Positions 27,478-36,375 of a DNA stretch of 64,000 bases are shown here, one piece after another. The stretch spans positions 1,240,001 to 1,304,000 of the forward strand of contig NZ_CP042906.1 in NCBI RefSeq assembly GCF_008728855.1. Reading direction: 5' to 3'. A program made the translations under genes and the position numbers. The notes beneath the pieces were generated by a model. It made no database searches, had not been told where the DNA came from, and saw only the letters and a list, made by a program, of their open reading frames with translations. Source of the stretch: Hypericibacter terrae (GTDB taxonomy: Bacteria; Pseudomonadota; Alphaproteobacteria; Dongiales; Dongiaceae). Each line of letters starts with the position of its first letter. Positions within the stretch are counted from its first letter, which is position 1.

Positions 27478-27629
27478 TCCTGAAGCAACCCCTCCCCCTA
27501 CCCCCTAAGTTGATGTGATCGCTCCGCTCTACTTCAAAGCTTCGAGCGAGTTCTATGCCAACGACGCCCCCTCCCCTTGCGGGAGGGGGTAGGGGGCGGG
27601 AGGGGGTAGGGGAGGGGGTTGCTTCAGGA
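27478..27629. repeat. Repeat block with 28-bp inverted ends between xsc and the MocR gene
   Basis: The 28 bases at 27478-27505 recur almost exactly, inverted, at 27602-27629. Inside the right end is a further run of CCCCCTCCCC/GGGGGTAGGGG palindromes (from 27567). The right end directly touches the stop codon of the MocR gene. The remainder of 27323-27629 holds no gene. Confidence 0.75.
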
Positions 27630-29114
27630 CTAAGCCATCTGCCGCCGCAGGATCTCCCCCAGCAGCTTGATGCCCGGCTCGATCTTGTCGAGGGGGATGG
27701 AGGAGAAGCCCAGGCGGAAAAACCGCCGGGGCGCGTCCTCGGCCTGGAAATGCCAGTCGCCGCGCTCGATGAGGATGCCCTGCCTGGCGGCCGCGGCCTC
27801 CAGCGCGCGGGCGTCGAGGCCGGCGGGGCCCTCGACCCAATAGGCGGTGCCGCCCTGGCTCTGCTGCCAGCGGCATTCGGGCATGTGGCGCGTCAGCGCG
27901 TCGCCCATCGCCTTCCAGCGCTCCTTGTAGATCTGGCTGAGCCGGCGCAGCAGCGCGTCGTGATGGCCGTCCGCCAGGAACAACGCCACGGTGCGCTGAT
28001 TGTTGGCGGGCGGATGGCGCAGCATCAGGCGACGCAGCGCGCGCGCCTCGCGGATGAAGGGCGCGGGGCCGACCATGTAGCCCAGCCGCAGGCCCGGCGC
28101 CAGGCTCTTGGACAGGCTGGCGACGAAGATCACGCGGCCATGGCGGTCGAGCGACTTCAGGGCCGGCGACGGCGCGCCCTGATGGTTGATCTCGCTCTCG
28201 TAATCGTCCTCGACCAGGACGATGTCGTTGGCCTCGGCGGCCTGGAGCAGGGCGCGCCGGCGGGCCAGCGACATGGTGGCGGTGGTCGGGAACTGATGGC
28301 TGGGCGTCACATAGACGTAATCGCATTGCGCCAGCCGCTCGTCGACCACGACGCCCTCGCGGTCGATCGCCAGCGGCGTGACCGTCGCGCCGCGCAGGCT
28401 GAAGATATTGCGCGCATCGACATAGCCCGGATCCTCGATGCCGACGCGCGTGCCCGCATCCATCAGCAGGCTCGCGATCAGATAGAGCGCCTGCTGGGCG
28501 CCGACCGTGACCAGGATCTCGTCATTGTCGACCCGCACCCCGCGCCGCGGCAGGAGGCGCGTGCGGATCTGCTCGACCAGATGCGGGTCGTCGTCGGTGA
28601 AAAGGTCGCGCGACCATTCCTTAACGGCGCCGCGTCCCAGCGCCTGGCGCGAGCAGTCGCGCCAGGCCGCGATCGGGAACTGGCCCGGATCGACCTGGCC
28701 GTAGATGAAGGGGTAGGGGTAGTCCTGCCAGTTGCGCGGCTTGACGATGTTGTGCTGGCGGCTGGGATGGACCCGGAACCTGTCGGCCCAGTCGACCCCG
28801 GAGGGCGCTTCCTTTGCGCCGGTATAACCCTCCCGCGCGGGCGTCCCGGGCGCACGGCCGGAAAGAATGTCGGGCGCCACGAAGTAACCGCTGCGCTGGC
28901 GGGCGACAAGAAAACCTTCCTCGACCAGATCCTGATAGGCCAGCGCCACCGTGTTACGGGCGACATTGAGCGTTAGCGCCATCTTCCGGCAGGAAGGCAG
29001 CGCGCTGCCGGCCGGAATCTGGCCCTCCAGGATCGCGTCGACCAGCATGCGGCGCAGCTGCGCCTGCAGGGTGGTGGTCCCGTCAGGCTCGAAGTGGAAA
29101 AGTTGGTCCCGCAT
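27630..29114 (-). CDS. TauR-like MocR regulator
   Basis: The 494-residue protein joins a GntR winged helix (about residues 15-80, with LPSCRKMALTLNVARNTVAL) to an aminotransferase-like domain. The PLP lysine is in SLSKSLAPGLRLGY, near residue 336. Its place between xsc and the transporter, transcribed divergently from the latter, matches TauR, the taurine-dependent MocR activator of Rhodobacter. I infer that it senses taurine or a similar amino compound with PLP and controls both arms of the cluster. The 272-base divergent region contains a TTGACT box (29161) and a small ATTGT-A-ACAAT palindrome (29186-29196), but no convincing pair of direct repeats. Confidence 0.83.
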   Translation of the reverse strand: MRDQLFHFEPDGTTTLQAQLRRMLVDAILEGQIPAGSALPSCRKMALTLNVARNTVALAYQDLVEEGFLVARQRSGYFVAPDILSGRAPGTPAREGYTGAKEAPSGVDWADRFRVHPSRQHNIVKPRNWQDYPYPFIYGQVDPGQFPIAAWRDCSRQALGRGAVKEWSRDLFTDDDPHLVEQIRTRLLPRRGVRVDNDEILVTVGAQQALYLIASLLMDAGTRVGIEDPGYVDARNIFSLRGATVTPLAIDREGVVVDERLAQCDYVYVTPSHQFPTTATMSLARRRALLQAAEANDIVLVEDDYESEINHQGAPSPALKSLDRHGRVIFVASLSKSLAPGLRLGYMVGPAPFIREARALRRLMLRHPPANNQRTVALFLADGHHDALLRRLSQIYKERWKAMGDALTRHMPECRWQQSQGGTAYWVEGPAGLDARALEAAAARQGILIERGDWHFQAEDAPRRFFRLGFSSIPLDKIEPGIKLLGEILRRQMA

Positions 29115-29386
29115 TCATTCCTGTCCCGGTCCAGCGACGGGGCTGGCCGGCGAAAACTCCTTGACTGGCTCTGTTTCACTAGTCGATTGTAACAATACGA
29201 TCAATTGGCGAAGAATCCCCAGCCTTTCTGCCGCTTTCATCCAGGGGCCCCGTCACGCGGACGTCATAAATCTGTCGTGACACGGCGCTACAACGAACGG
29301 TCCCCCGGCCGGAATCGAAGCAGAAGCAAGAGCCATGGGGGCGCGCGGTAAAGGCTTCATTCTCTTTCAAAACAGGGAGCTCTCTT

Positions 29387-30553
29387 ATGACTGCCAAAAA
29401 ACCGGCCTCGTCGGCTGCATTGACGCTGAGCGCAGCAAGGCGTTTCAGCCGTCGCACGATGCTGAAGAACGCCACCATGGCGGGTGCCGCGTTGGCCGTT
29501 GGCCCGTGGCTCGTGAAGGACGCCTTCTCCTCCTCGGGCGAACTCAATCTTCTCAACTGGTCGGACGAAATTCCTGACCCCGTGATTCCCGATTTCACCG
29601 CGAAGACCGGCATCAAGGTGAACACCACGCCGTTCTCGCAGAACGAGGAGCAGATCAACAAGCTCCAGGCGACCGGGGGCGAGGGCTTCGATCTCTATCA
29701 GCCGACGCGCGATCGCCAGCCGCAGTTCAAGGAACTGGGTCTTATTGCGCCGCTGGATCTGAAGAAGCTGGAGAACGGCAGCCTCCTGCCCTCCTTCATG
29801 GAAGCGACCAAGATCTGGGAATGGGATGGCGGCCTGCATTGGATGCCGCATTGCTGGGGCAGCGAGGCGATCTCCTGGCGGACCGATCTGACGACCCTCG
29901 AATACAAGACCCTCAGCTACGGCACGCTCTGGGACGATCAGTATAAGGGCAAGGTGCAGGGCCGGCCGCATTCGCTGCTGCTCGGCATCGGCCTGTGGAT
30001 GGATGCGTCGGGCAAGCTGCCCTCGAACCGGATGGCCGACGCCTTCAAGGATCCCGATACCTTCAAGAAGATCTATGACGTGATCCTGCCTTTCGCGATC
30101 GCACACAAGCCCTGGATCAAGCAGTTCTGGGATAGCGCCGACAACACCAAGTCCGGTCTGCTCGAGAACGGCGTGGTCATCGGCCAGACCTGGGACGGTC
30201 CGGTCCTCAGCCTCAAGAAGGACGGCAAGCCGGTCAGCTATATGGCCCCGCAGGAAGGCGCCATCGCCTGGATCGACGGCTGGTCCCTCTCCTCGGGCGC
30301 CAAGAACATCGATCAGGCCTATGCCTGGCTGAACTATGTCCACACGCCGGAAGCGTCCGCGAAGGTGGCCGACGGCTCGGGCTACAACCCGATCTGCAAA
30401 GGCTCCGACGCGCTGCTCTCCGCGGCGGCCAAGAAGAACTTCCAGGAAGCCTATCCGGGCGACGCCCTCGACAAGCTCTGGAACCGCATCCCCGAGCCGG
30501 CATGGTTCGGCGACCTGCGCGGCGAGTATGCCGAGAAGTTCAAGGCGGCCTGA
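29387..30553 (+). CDS. ABC transporter substrate-binding protein, spermidine/putrescine type (Tat-exported)
   Basis: The 388-residue protein has a twin-arginine signal (RRFSRRTMLKNATMAGAALA, about residues 21-40) and then a PotD/PotF-like periplasmic binding fold starting GELNLLNWSDEIPDPVIPDF. It captures the solute for the permeases at 31842-33730. The family usually binds cationic amines; the xsc/aminotransferase context suggests an aminosulfonate or related amino compound. GGGAGCTCTC precedes the ATG. A strong hairpin follows the gene, which would allow more binding protein than permease to be made. Confidence 0.85.
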   Translation: MTAKKPASSAALTLSAARRFSRRTMLKNATMAGAALAVGPWLVKDAFSSSGELNLLNWSDEIPDPVIPDFTAKTGIKVNTTPFSQNEEQINKLQATGGEGFDLYQPTRDRQPQFKELGLIAPLDLKKLENGSLLPSFMEATKIWEWDGGLHWMPHCWGSEAISWRTDLTTLEYKTLSYGTLWDDQYKGKVQGRPHSLLLGIGLWMDASGKLPSNRMADAFKDPDTFKKIYDVILPFAIAHKPWIKQFWDSADNTKSGLLENGVVIGQTWDGPVLSLKKDGKPVSYMAPQEGAIAWIDGWSLSSGAKNIDQAYAWLNYVHTPEASAKVADGSGYNPICKGSDALLSAAAKKNFQEAYPGDALDKLWNRIPEPAWFGDLRGEYAEKFKAA

Positions 30554-30580
30554 TCGCCTGAGCGTTCATTGACCATGCAG

Positions 30581-30609
30581 CATCCCGGCCCCCGCTTTGG
30601 GCCGGGATG
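30581..30609 (+). terminator. Perfect 11-bp hairpin between binding protein and ATPase genes
   Basis: CATCCCGGCCC and GGGCCGGGATG flank a 7-base loop. No T-run follows, so it probably protects the upstream message or partly attenuates transcription into the ATPase gene, a common arrangement in ABC operons. Confidence 0.65.
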
Positions 30610-30763
30610 TTCGCATTGGAGCCATGGCGGTGCGACCTGAGGGACCCTTGCGGGCTGTCGGGATCGCATGCACCAATTATGGTCGCCTCGCCGGCGTCCG
30701 CCGGGTTTCCGGGGGAGGGCGACGGCGGGGCGTCAATCGTAGGGTAGGGGGAAGTCTCGATCC

Positions 30764-31849
30764 ATGAGTGCGGACGTCGAGCTCGACCGCGTCACCATTC
30801 GCTTCGGCAGCTTCACCGCGGTCAAGGGCGCGTCGCTCAAGATCAATAACGGGGAGTTCTTCAGCTTCCTCGGGCCTTCGGGTTGCGGCAAGACCACGAT
30901 CCTGCGCGCGATCTCGGGATTCCTCGAACCCTCCGAGGGCGTGGTCCGGATCGGCGGCAAGGACATGACCGGTATCGGGCCGAACAAGCGCCCGACGGCC
31001 CTCATCTTCCAGAACCTCGCGCTGTTCCCGCTCATGACCGTGGCCGAGAACATCGCCTATGGCCTCCGGGTCCAGGGCATGTCGCGCGCCGACCAGCGCC
31101 AGCGCGCCGACGAGCTCCTGTCGCTGATCGCGCTGCCGGGCCAGGGCGACAAGAAGATCGGCGAACTCTCCGGCGGCCAGAAGCAGCGCGTCGCCATCGC
31201 CCGCGCGCTCGCGGTCCAGCCCAGCGTGCTGCTGCTCGACGAGCCGCTCTCGGCCCTCGATCTCAAGCTGCGCCAGCATATGCGCAACGAGCTGCGCGCG
31301 ATCCAGCGGCGCGTCGGCATCACTTTCATCTACATTACCCACGACCAGGGCGAAGCCCTGACCATGTCCGATCGCATCGCCGTCATGAATGCCGGGGTAA
31401 TCGAGCAGGTGGGAGACGGCAAGACCGTCTATGACAATCCGGCCACGGGTTTCGTCGCCTCCTTCGTCGGCGAGAACAATCCCTTCGCCGGCAAGGTCAT
31501 GGCGCTCGAGAACGGCGACGCGGTCCTCGACACGCCGGTCGGGCGCCTGCGCGGACGCAACGGGCGCGGCGTCAAGGTCGGCGACGACGCGATCCTGTTC
31601 GTGCGCCCCGAAGCCTTCCGGCTGGGCGCCGGCACCGCCGGCTCGACGCTCCAGGCGCCGGTCCTCAATGTCGCCTTCGAAGGCAATATGAGCCATGTCT
31701 TCCTCAAGGGCCCGACCCGCAAGGAAATCGTGGTGACGGTCGGCCGCGGCGGCGCCGAACGCATGCCGGGCCAGGGCGAGACCGCGTCGATCCAGTATGA
31801 CCGCCAGCTGGGCCTGGTGCTGCCGGCGGGGAAGCTCGCCAGTGATTGA
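30764..31849 (+). CDS. ABC transporter ATP-binding protein, PotA type
   Basis: The 361-residue protein shows Walker A GPSGCGKTT (residues 37-45), signature LSGGQKQRVAIARAL (about 136), Walker B VLLLDEPLSALD (about 155) and the switch His in YITHDQGEALTMSDR. A C-terminal TOBE-like domain (about 270-355) is typical of polyamine and Fe3+ importers. It energises uptake through the two permeases encoded next. Its end overlaps the start of the first permease by 8 bases. GGGGGAAG lies upstream of the ATG. Confidence 0.9.
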   Translation: MSADVELDRVTIRFGSFTAVKGASLKINNGEFFSFLGPSGCGKTTILRAISGFLEPSEGVVRIGGKDMTGIGPNKRPTALIFQNLALFPLMTVAENIAYGLRVQGMSRADQRQRADELLSLIALPGQGDKKIGELSGGQKQRVAIARALAVQPSVLLLDEPLSALDLKLRQHMRNELRAIQRRVGITFIYITHDQGEALTMSDRIAVMNAGVIEQVGDGKTVYDNPATGFVASFVGENNPFAGKVMALENGDAVLDTPVGRLRGRNGRGVKVGDDAILFVRPEAFRLGAGTAGSTLQAPVLNVAFEGNMSHVFLKGPTRKEIVVTVGRGGAERMPGQGETASIQYDRQLGLVLPAGKLASD

Positions 31850-32858
31850 GGTCGGCAAATATCTGATCTTCCTCGGACCGCTGATCGTCATTGCGGTCTT
31901 CTGGGCGATGGCGACGGTCGAGCGGCGCCAGTCCGGCGAGCCCGGCGCCAAGAGCTTCTTCGGGCGCAACGGCATCGCCATCTCGGTCTTCCTGCTGGCC
32001 GCCGTCGGCCTCTGGGCGATCATCATGATCGTCCTGCCGCAGCTCTACATGGTGGATTTCTCGTTCCATCCGAAGCTGCCGCCGCGCGACTATGGCGGAC
32101 CCAACGACCATTACACGCTCGACAGCTACCGCTATTTCATCTTCGGCAGCACGACCTCGATGGATCATCTCAATGTGATCCATCTGAAGGCGTTCTTCAT
32201 GACGATCTTCGCCAGCATCATCGTCACGGCGATCAATTTCTGCATCTGCTACCCGATGGCCTATTACATGGCCCAGGTGGCGACGCCCGAACGCCTGCGG
32301 CTCTTCATGTTGATGCTGATCGCGCCCTTCTGGGTCAACGAGATCCTGCGCGCCTTCGCCTTCCGGGTGCTGTTCGGCACCTCGGGGCTGATCAACAATT
32401 TCCTGCTCGGCATCGGCGTCATCGCCGAGCCGATCGATTTCCTCGGCCTCGATGTCGCGATGTATACCGGGCTCTCATACGCCTATCTGCTGATGATGAT
32501 GTTCCCGCTCTATAACGCGATCGAAAGCCTGGACAGGAACCAGATCGAGGCGGCGCGCGACCTGGGCGCGCCCTGGTGGCATATCCATCTCTTCGTGGTG
32601 ATGCCCTTCGCCAAGCCCGGCATCGCGTCCGGCTGCACCATGGTCTTCATGCTGACGGCGGGCGCGCTGGCCGCGCCCTTGATCCTGGGCGGCCCCAACA
32701 CGCTCTGGTTCACGCCGATCGTCTATGACCGCTTCTATCAGGCCTTCAATTGGCCGCAAGGCTCGGCCTACGCCTTCATCCTGCTCCTGACCTGCGTCGT
32801 CTTCGTGCTGGCGGTCTTGCGCGTCTTCAAGGTCAGCCTGGGGGAGATCACGCGATGA
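31842..32858 (+). CDS. ABC transporter permease, PotB type
   Basis: The start is a GTG inside the end of the ATPase gene, giving a 338-residue protein. It has an extra N-terminal hydrophobic segment followed by the usual six-segment permease core. The EAA loop that contacts the ATPase is visible as IEAARDLGAPWWHIHLFVV (about residue 228). The next gene overlaps at ATGA. It forms the membrane channel with the product of 32855-33730. Confidence 0.85.
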   Translation: MIEVGKYLIFLGPLIVIAVFWAMATVERRQSGEPGAKSFFGRNGIAISVFLLAAVGLWAIIMIVLPQLYMVDFSFHPKLPPRDYGGPNDHYTLDSYRYFIFGSTTSMDHLNVIHLKAFFMTIFASIIVTAINFCICYPMAYYMAQVATPERLRLFMLMLIAPFWVNEILRAFAFRVLFGTSGLINNFLLGIGVIAEPIDFLGLDVAMYTGLSYAYLLMMMFPLYNAIESLDRNQIEAARDLGAPWWHIHLFVVMPFAKPGIASGCTMVFMLTAGALAAPLILGGPNTLWFTPIVYDRFYQAFNWPQGSAYAFILLLTCVVFVLAVLRVFKVSLGEITR

Positions 32859-33730
32859 ACTCCCGCTTCGTCATGAAGGCGATGATCGGGTTCTACATCC
32901 TGATCTTCTTCACCTATCTGTTCGGGCCGCTGGTGGTGATGGGCGTCACCGCCTTCAACACGCCCAACTACCCGCAGGCCTATCCGTTCGAAGGCTTCAC
33001 CTTCAAATGGTTCGCCATGCTGGCGAAGGACGACGAGCTGATCACCGGGCTCAAGACTTCGGTCCTGATCGGGATCGGCGTGGTCTGCGTCGCCGTGCCG
33101 GTCGGGCTGGCCGCCGCCATCATCATGACGCAGATCTATTGGCGCGCCCGCTCGCTCTATTACCTGGTCGTGGTCTCGCCGGTGCTGACGCCCGGCATCA
33201 TCCTCGGCATCTCGACCGTGATCTTCTGGAAGGACGTCACCAGCTGGACCGGGGCGAAGTTCCTCTTCAACGGCTACTTCCTGACGATCCTCGGCCAATC
33301 GACCTTCATCTCGGCCTATTCGATGCTGGTGTTCCTGTCGCGCCTGCAGCGCTTCGACCGGGCCCAGGAGGAAGCGGCGCTCGATCTCGGCGCCAGCTAC
33401 CCGCAGGTCTTCCGCCACATCCTGCTGCCCTTCCTCAAGCCCGCCGTGCTCTCGGCCTCGGTGCTGGCCTTCCTCGCCTCGTTCGAGAATTACAACACCA
33501 CCACCTTCGCGATCCTGGCCGAGAAGACCCTGGTGACGGTGCTGGCCGGCCGCGTGCGCCAGGGCACCACGCCGACGCTCTCGGCGCTCGCCGTCATCAT
33601 CGTCGCGATCACCGTCGTCGGCGCCGTGATTTACGAGGTCCTGCGCCGCGCCGAGCAGAAGAAGGCCGACGCCGCCAAGGCGACGGCGCTCGCGGCCGAA
33701 GCGGCGACACCGGTCGCGGTCGCGGCTTAG
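32855..33730 (+). CDS. ABC transporter permease, PotC type
   Basis: The 291-residue protein has six predicted membrane helices and an EAA loop (QEEAALDLGASYPQVFRHIL, about residues 169-188). The ATG overlaps the preceding stop and has GGGGGAG upstream. An Ala/Lys-rich tail after the last helix is unlike the core and probably disordered. It ends the transporter operon; a 467-base repeat-filled gap separates it from the aminotransferase. Confidence 0.87.
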   Translation: MNSRFVMKAMIGFYILIFFTYLFGPLVVMGVTAFNTPNYPQAYPFEGFTFKWFAMLAKDDELITGLKTSVLIGIGVVCVAVPVGLAAAIIMTQIYWRARSLYYLVVVSPVLTPGIILGISTVIFWKDVTSWTGAKFLFNGYFLTILGQSTFISAYSMLVFLSRLQRFDRAQEEAALDLGASYPQVFRHILLPFLKPAVLSASVLAFLASFENYNTTTFAILAEKTLVTVLAGRVRQGTTPTLSALAVIIVAITVVGAVIYEVLRRAEQKKADAAKATALAAEAATPVAVAA

Positions 33731-33772
33731 GGGGTTGGCATAGGACCGAGCGGTCGATCCCGCGCTCCTGAC

Positions 33773-33855
33773 GTCATCCCCGCGAAAGCGGGGACCCAAC
33801 TCTCCACCGACACCGCTGGATCGACACGGGCCCCCGCTTTCGCGGGGGTGACGGT
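33773..33855. repeat. 83-bp palindromic element, copy 1
   Basis: The element has near-perfect inverted ends (GTCATCCCCGCGAAAGCGGG and its complement) around a 36-base core. It differs from copy 2 at one base (C in CACGGG against T). Together with copy 2 it accounts for most of the 467 bases between the permease and the aminotransferase; the 83-base spacer and the tail to 34197 show nothing else. Confidence 0.9.
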
Positions 33856-33938
33856 AGGGCGGGTGCGATGACCCCTACAGATGCGGCAAGGTATCGGCAG
33901 CCCTGCGACCGCGCGATGTTGCGCAAGTTGCTCCCATG

Positions 33939-34021
33939 GTCATCCCCGCGAAAGCGGGGACCCAACTCTCCACCGACACCGCTGGATCGACATGGGCCCC
34001 CGCTTTCGCGGGGGTGACGGT
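33939..34021. repeat. 83-bp palindromic element, copy 2
   Basis: Same orientation and length as copy 1, with 82 of 83 bases identical. The near-identity means recent duplication or gene conversion. It looks like a small non-coding palindromic mobile or REP-type unit. Confidence 0.9.
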
Positions 34022-34197
34022 GGGGTTTTCACGGCGGTGACTATTAAGGTCTGATTCACCACGCGGACTTTGCCCGGCGGGTCCCCTGTCCCCTCCAATT
34101 GCGCGGCCCTGTCCCTATAGGGCCGCGACCCTGGCCGTTAGGATGGCTGTCAGTGCCGAGAGGCCTTTCGTCCTTCTCCTGACCCCCGGGTGCCGCC

Positions 34198-35508
34198 ATG
34201 CAGTACGAAGCCAACACGCTCGAGAATCACTGGCTGCCTTTCACATCCAATCGCGATTTCAAGCAGGAGCCCCGGCTCCTGGTGAAGGGCGAGGGGGTCT
34301 ATTACTGGAACCACAAGGGCGAGAAGCTGCTCGACGGCAGCTCGGGCCTGTTCTGCGTCGCCGCCGGCCATGCCCGCAAGGAGATCGCCGAGGCGGTCGG
34401 CAAGCAGCTCCTCGAGATGGATTACGGGCCCCACTTCCAGGTGGCGCACCCGTCCTCCTTCGAGCTCGCCCGCAAGGTCGCGGCGCTCACGCCCGACGGG
34501 CTCGACTATGTCTTCTTCTGCAACTCGGGCTCCGAATCGGTCGATACCGCGATCAAGATCGCGCTCGCCTATCACCGGGCGCGCGGCGACGGCCAGCGCA
34601 CCCGCTTCGTCAGCCGGGAGCGCGCCTATCACGGCGTCAATATCGGCGGCGTGTCGCTCGCCGGCATGGTCCGCAACCGCGAGACCTTCGGCGCGGTCAT
34701 GCCGGGCGTCGTCCATATGCGCCATACCTGGTCGCCCGAGGCGCGCTTCACCCGCGGCCAACCGGAGAAGGGCGCGGAGCTCGCCGACGATCTGCAGCGC
34801 TTCGTCGATCTCTATGGCGCCTCGACCATCGCGGCCTGCTTCGTCGAGCCGATCGCGGGCTCGACCGGCGTGCTGGTGCCGCCCAAGGGCTATCTCGACC
34901 GCCTGCGCAAGATCTGCGACACGCACGGCATCCTGCTGGTGTTCGACGAGGTCATCTGCGGCTTCGGCCGTACCGGCAAGGCGTTCGGCGCGCAGAGCTT
35001 CGGCGTGACGCCGGACATGATCACCATGGCCAAGGCGCTCACCAACGGCGCGCAGCCGATGGGCGCCGTCGCCGTCAGCGACAAGATCTACGGCACGATC
35101 GTGGACAGCGCGCCCGACCACGCGGTCGAGCTCTTCCATGGCTATACCTATTCGGCTCATCCGGCGGCCTGCGCCGCCGGCATCGCCGCGCTCAACATCT
35201 ATGAGAAGGAAGGCCTGTTCCAGCGCGCGGCCGAGCTGTCGCCCTATTTCCTCGACGCGGTCTATTCGCTGAAGGGCATTCCGGCCGTCACCGACATCCG
35301 CGGCTATGGCATGCTGGCCGGTATCGACCTCGCCACCGACGGCAAGCCCGGCGCCCGCGGCTACGACGCCACCAAACGGCTGTTCGCGGCCGGCCTGCAT
35401 ATCAAGTTCACCGGTGATTCCGGCATCGTGGCCCCGCCCTTCGTCGCGGAGAAGTCGCATATCGATCAGATGATCGATATCCTGCGCAAGGTGTTCAGCC
35501 AGTACTGA
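34198..35508 (+). CDS. Omega-amino acid (taurine/beta-alanine type):pyruvate aminotransferase
   Basis: The 436-residue protein is a class III PLP aminotransferase. It has NSGSESVDTAIKIALAYHRA for phosphate binding, FDEVICGFGRTGK with the PLP Asp, and the Schiff-base lysine Lys279 in MAKALTNGAQ. It closely resembles omega-amino acid:pyruvate (beta-alanine) aminotransferases, from which taurine:pyruvate aminotransferase cannot be told apart by eye. In the xsc context it would convert taurine and pyruvate to sulfoacetaldehyde and alanine, providing the Xsc substrate. No alanine dehydrogenase is nearby to recycle alanine. The ATG has only a weak ribosome-binding site. Confidence 0.85.
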   Translation: MQYEANTLENHWLPFTSNRDFKQEPRLLVKGEGVYYWNHKGEKLLDGSSGLFCVAAGHARKEIAEAVGKQLLEMDYGPHFQVAHPSSFELARKVAALTPDGLDYVFFCNSGSESVDTAIKIALAYHRARGDGQRTRFVSRERAYHGVNIGGVSLAGMVRNRETFGAVMPGVVHMRHTWSPEARFTRGQPEKGAELADDLQRFVDLYGASTIAACFVEPIAGSTGVLVPPKGYLDRLRKICDTHGILLVFDEVICGFGRTGKAFGAQSFGVTPDMITMAKALTNGAQPMGAVAVSDKIYGTIVDSAPDHAVELFHGYTYSAHPAACAAGIAALNIYEKEGLFQRAAELSPYFLDAVYSLKGIPAVTDIRGYGMLAGIDLATDGKPGARGYDATKRLFAAGLHIKFTGDSGIVAPPFVAEKSHIDQMIDILRKVFSQY

Positions 35509-35530
35509 TTCCCGAGCGGGGGCGGGAATC
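35507..35530 (+). terminator. Hairpin at the aminotransferase stop codon
   Basis: GATTCCCG and CGGGAATC pair around an 8-base loop; the 5' arm includes part of the TGA stop. A short TCTTTCC follows, so termination would be weak and read-through into the sulfite exporter is likely. Confidence 0.4.
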
Positions 35531-35563
35531 GGTCTTTCCATTCTCACCCTCATCGGAAACGCC

Positions 35564-36364
35564 ATGGCGAGCGTCATCGCGGCGATCGATCTCGGCGGCA
35601 TGAGCGCCGTGCTGATTGCCGTCAGCCTGATCTGCGTGCTGGGGGCCGCGGTGGTTCGCGGCTTCTCCGGCTTCGGCTTCTCGCTCCTCTCCATCACCTC
35701 GCTCTCGCTCGTCATGGAGCCGGCAGAGATCGTGCCCTCGATCTTCATGCTCGAGATCGCGGCCAGCTTGCCGCTGCTGCCCGGCATCTGGCGCGACGTC
35801 CATTGGCGGTCGATCGGCTGGCTGCTGCTGGGCTACACGGTCTTCGTGCCCTTCGGCGTCTGGCTCCTGGCCAATGCGCCGGTGGCGCCGATGAAGCTGG
35901 CGATGGGCCTCTTCGTGATCGCCACGGCGATCCTGCTGCTCCGGGGCTTCGCCCTGAAGCGGATGCCCAACCGCGCCGCGACCCTGGCCGCCGGCGGCGC
36001 CAGCGGCCTTCTCAACGGCGCCTTCGGCATCGGGGGCCCGCCGGTCGTGCTGTTCTATTTCAGCTCGCCCGCCGGCGCCGCCGCCGGCCGCGCCTCGATC
36101 ATCGCCTTCTTCATCGCCACCGACCTGCTGGGGCTGGGTTTCCAGGCGCGCGAGGGGCTCATCACCGCGACCAGCTTCTGGCGCTTCCTCCTGTTCCTGC
36201 CGCCGCTCCTGATCGGCGTCTGGATCGGCAATCGCGGCTTCAAGTCGGCCGATCCGGCATTGTTCCGTCGCATCGTGCTGTGGCTGCTGGTACTGCTTGC
36301 GGTCATGACGGCGGGGCAGGGGCTGTTCCAGCTCTGGAGCGGGAGCCCCGGCGCCTCGATCTGA
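35564..36364 (+). CDS. TauE/SafE-type sulfite exporter
   Basis: The 266-residue membrane protein has about eight hydrophobic segments and TSUP motifs GFSGFGFSLLSITSL and GGPPVVLFYFSSPAG. In sulfonate-degrading bacteria this family removes the sulfite released by Xsc. Its position 55 bases after the aminotransferase supports that role. It resembles the second TSUP gene at 19354-20157 in length and motif order. Confidence 0.85.
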   Translation: MASVIAAIDLGGMSAVLIAVSLICVLGAAVVRGFSGFGFSLLSITSLSLVMEPAEIVPSIFMLEIAASLPLLPGIWRDVHWRSIGWLLLGYTVFVPFGVWLLANAPVAPMKLAMGLFVIATAILLLRGFALKRMPNRAATLAAGGASGLLNGAFGIGGPPVVLFYFSSPAGAAAGRASIIAFFIATDLLGLGFQAREGLITATSFWRFLLFLPPLLIGVWIGNRGFKSADPALFRRIVLWLLVLLAVMTAGQGLFQLWSGSPGASI

Positions 36365-36375
36365 CGGAGCGATGG

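Noticed and set aside
29161-29190. sigma-70 promoter for the binding-protein gene at TTGACT
   Set aside because: No acceptable -10 box lies 16-18 bases downstream, so I did not list it.
33773-34021. CRISPR array
   Set aside because: Only two long palindromic copies with one 83-base spacer, and no cas genes nearby.
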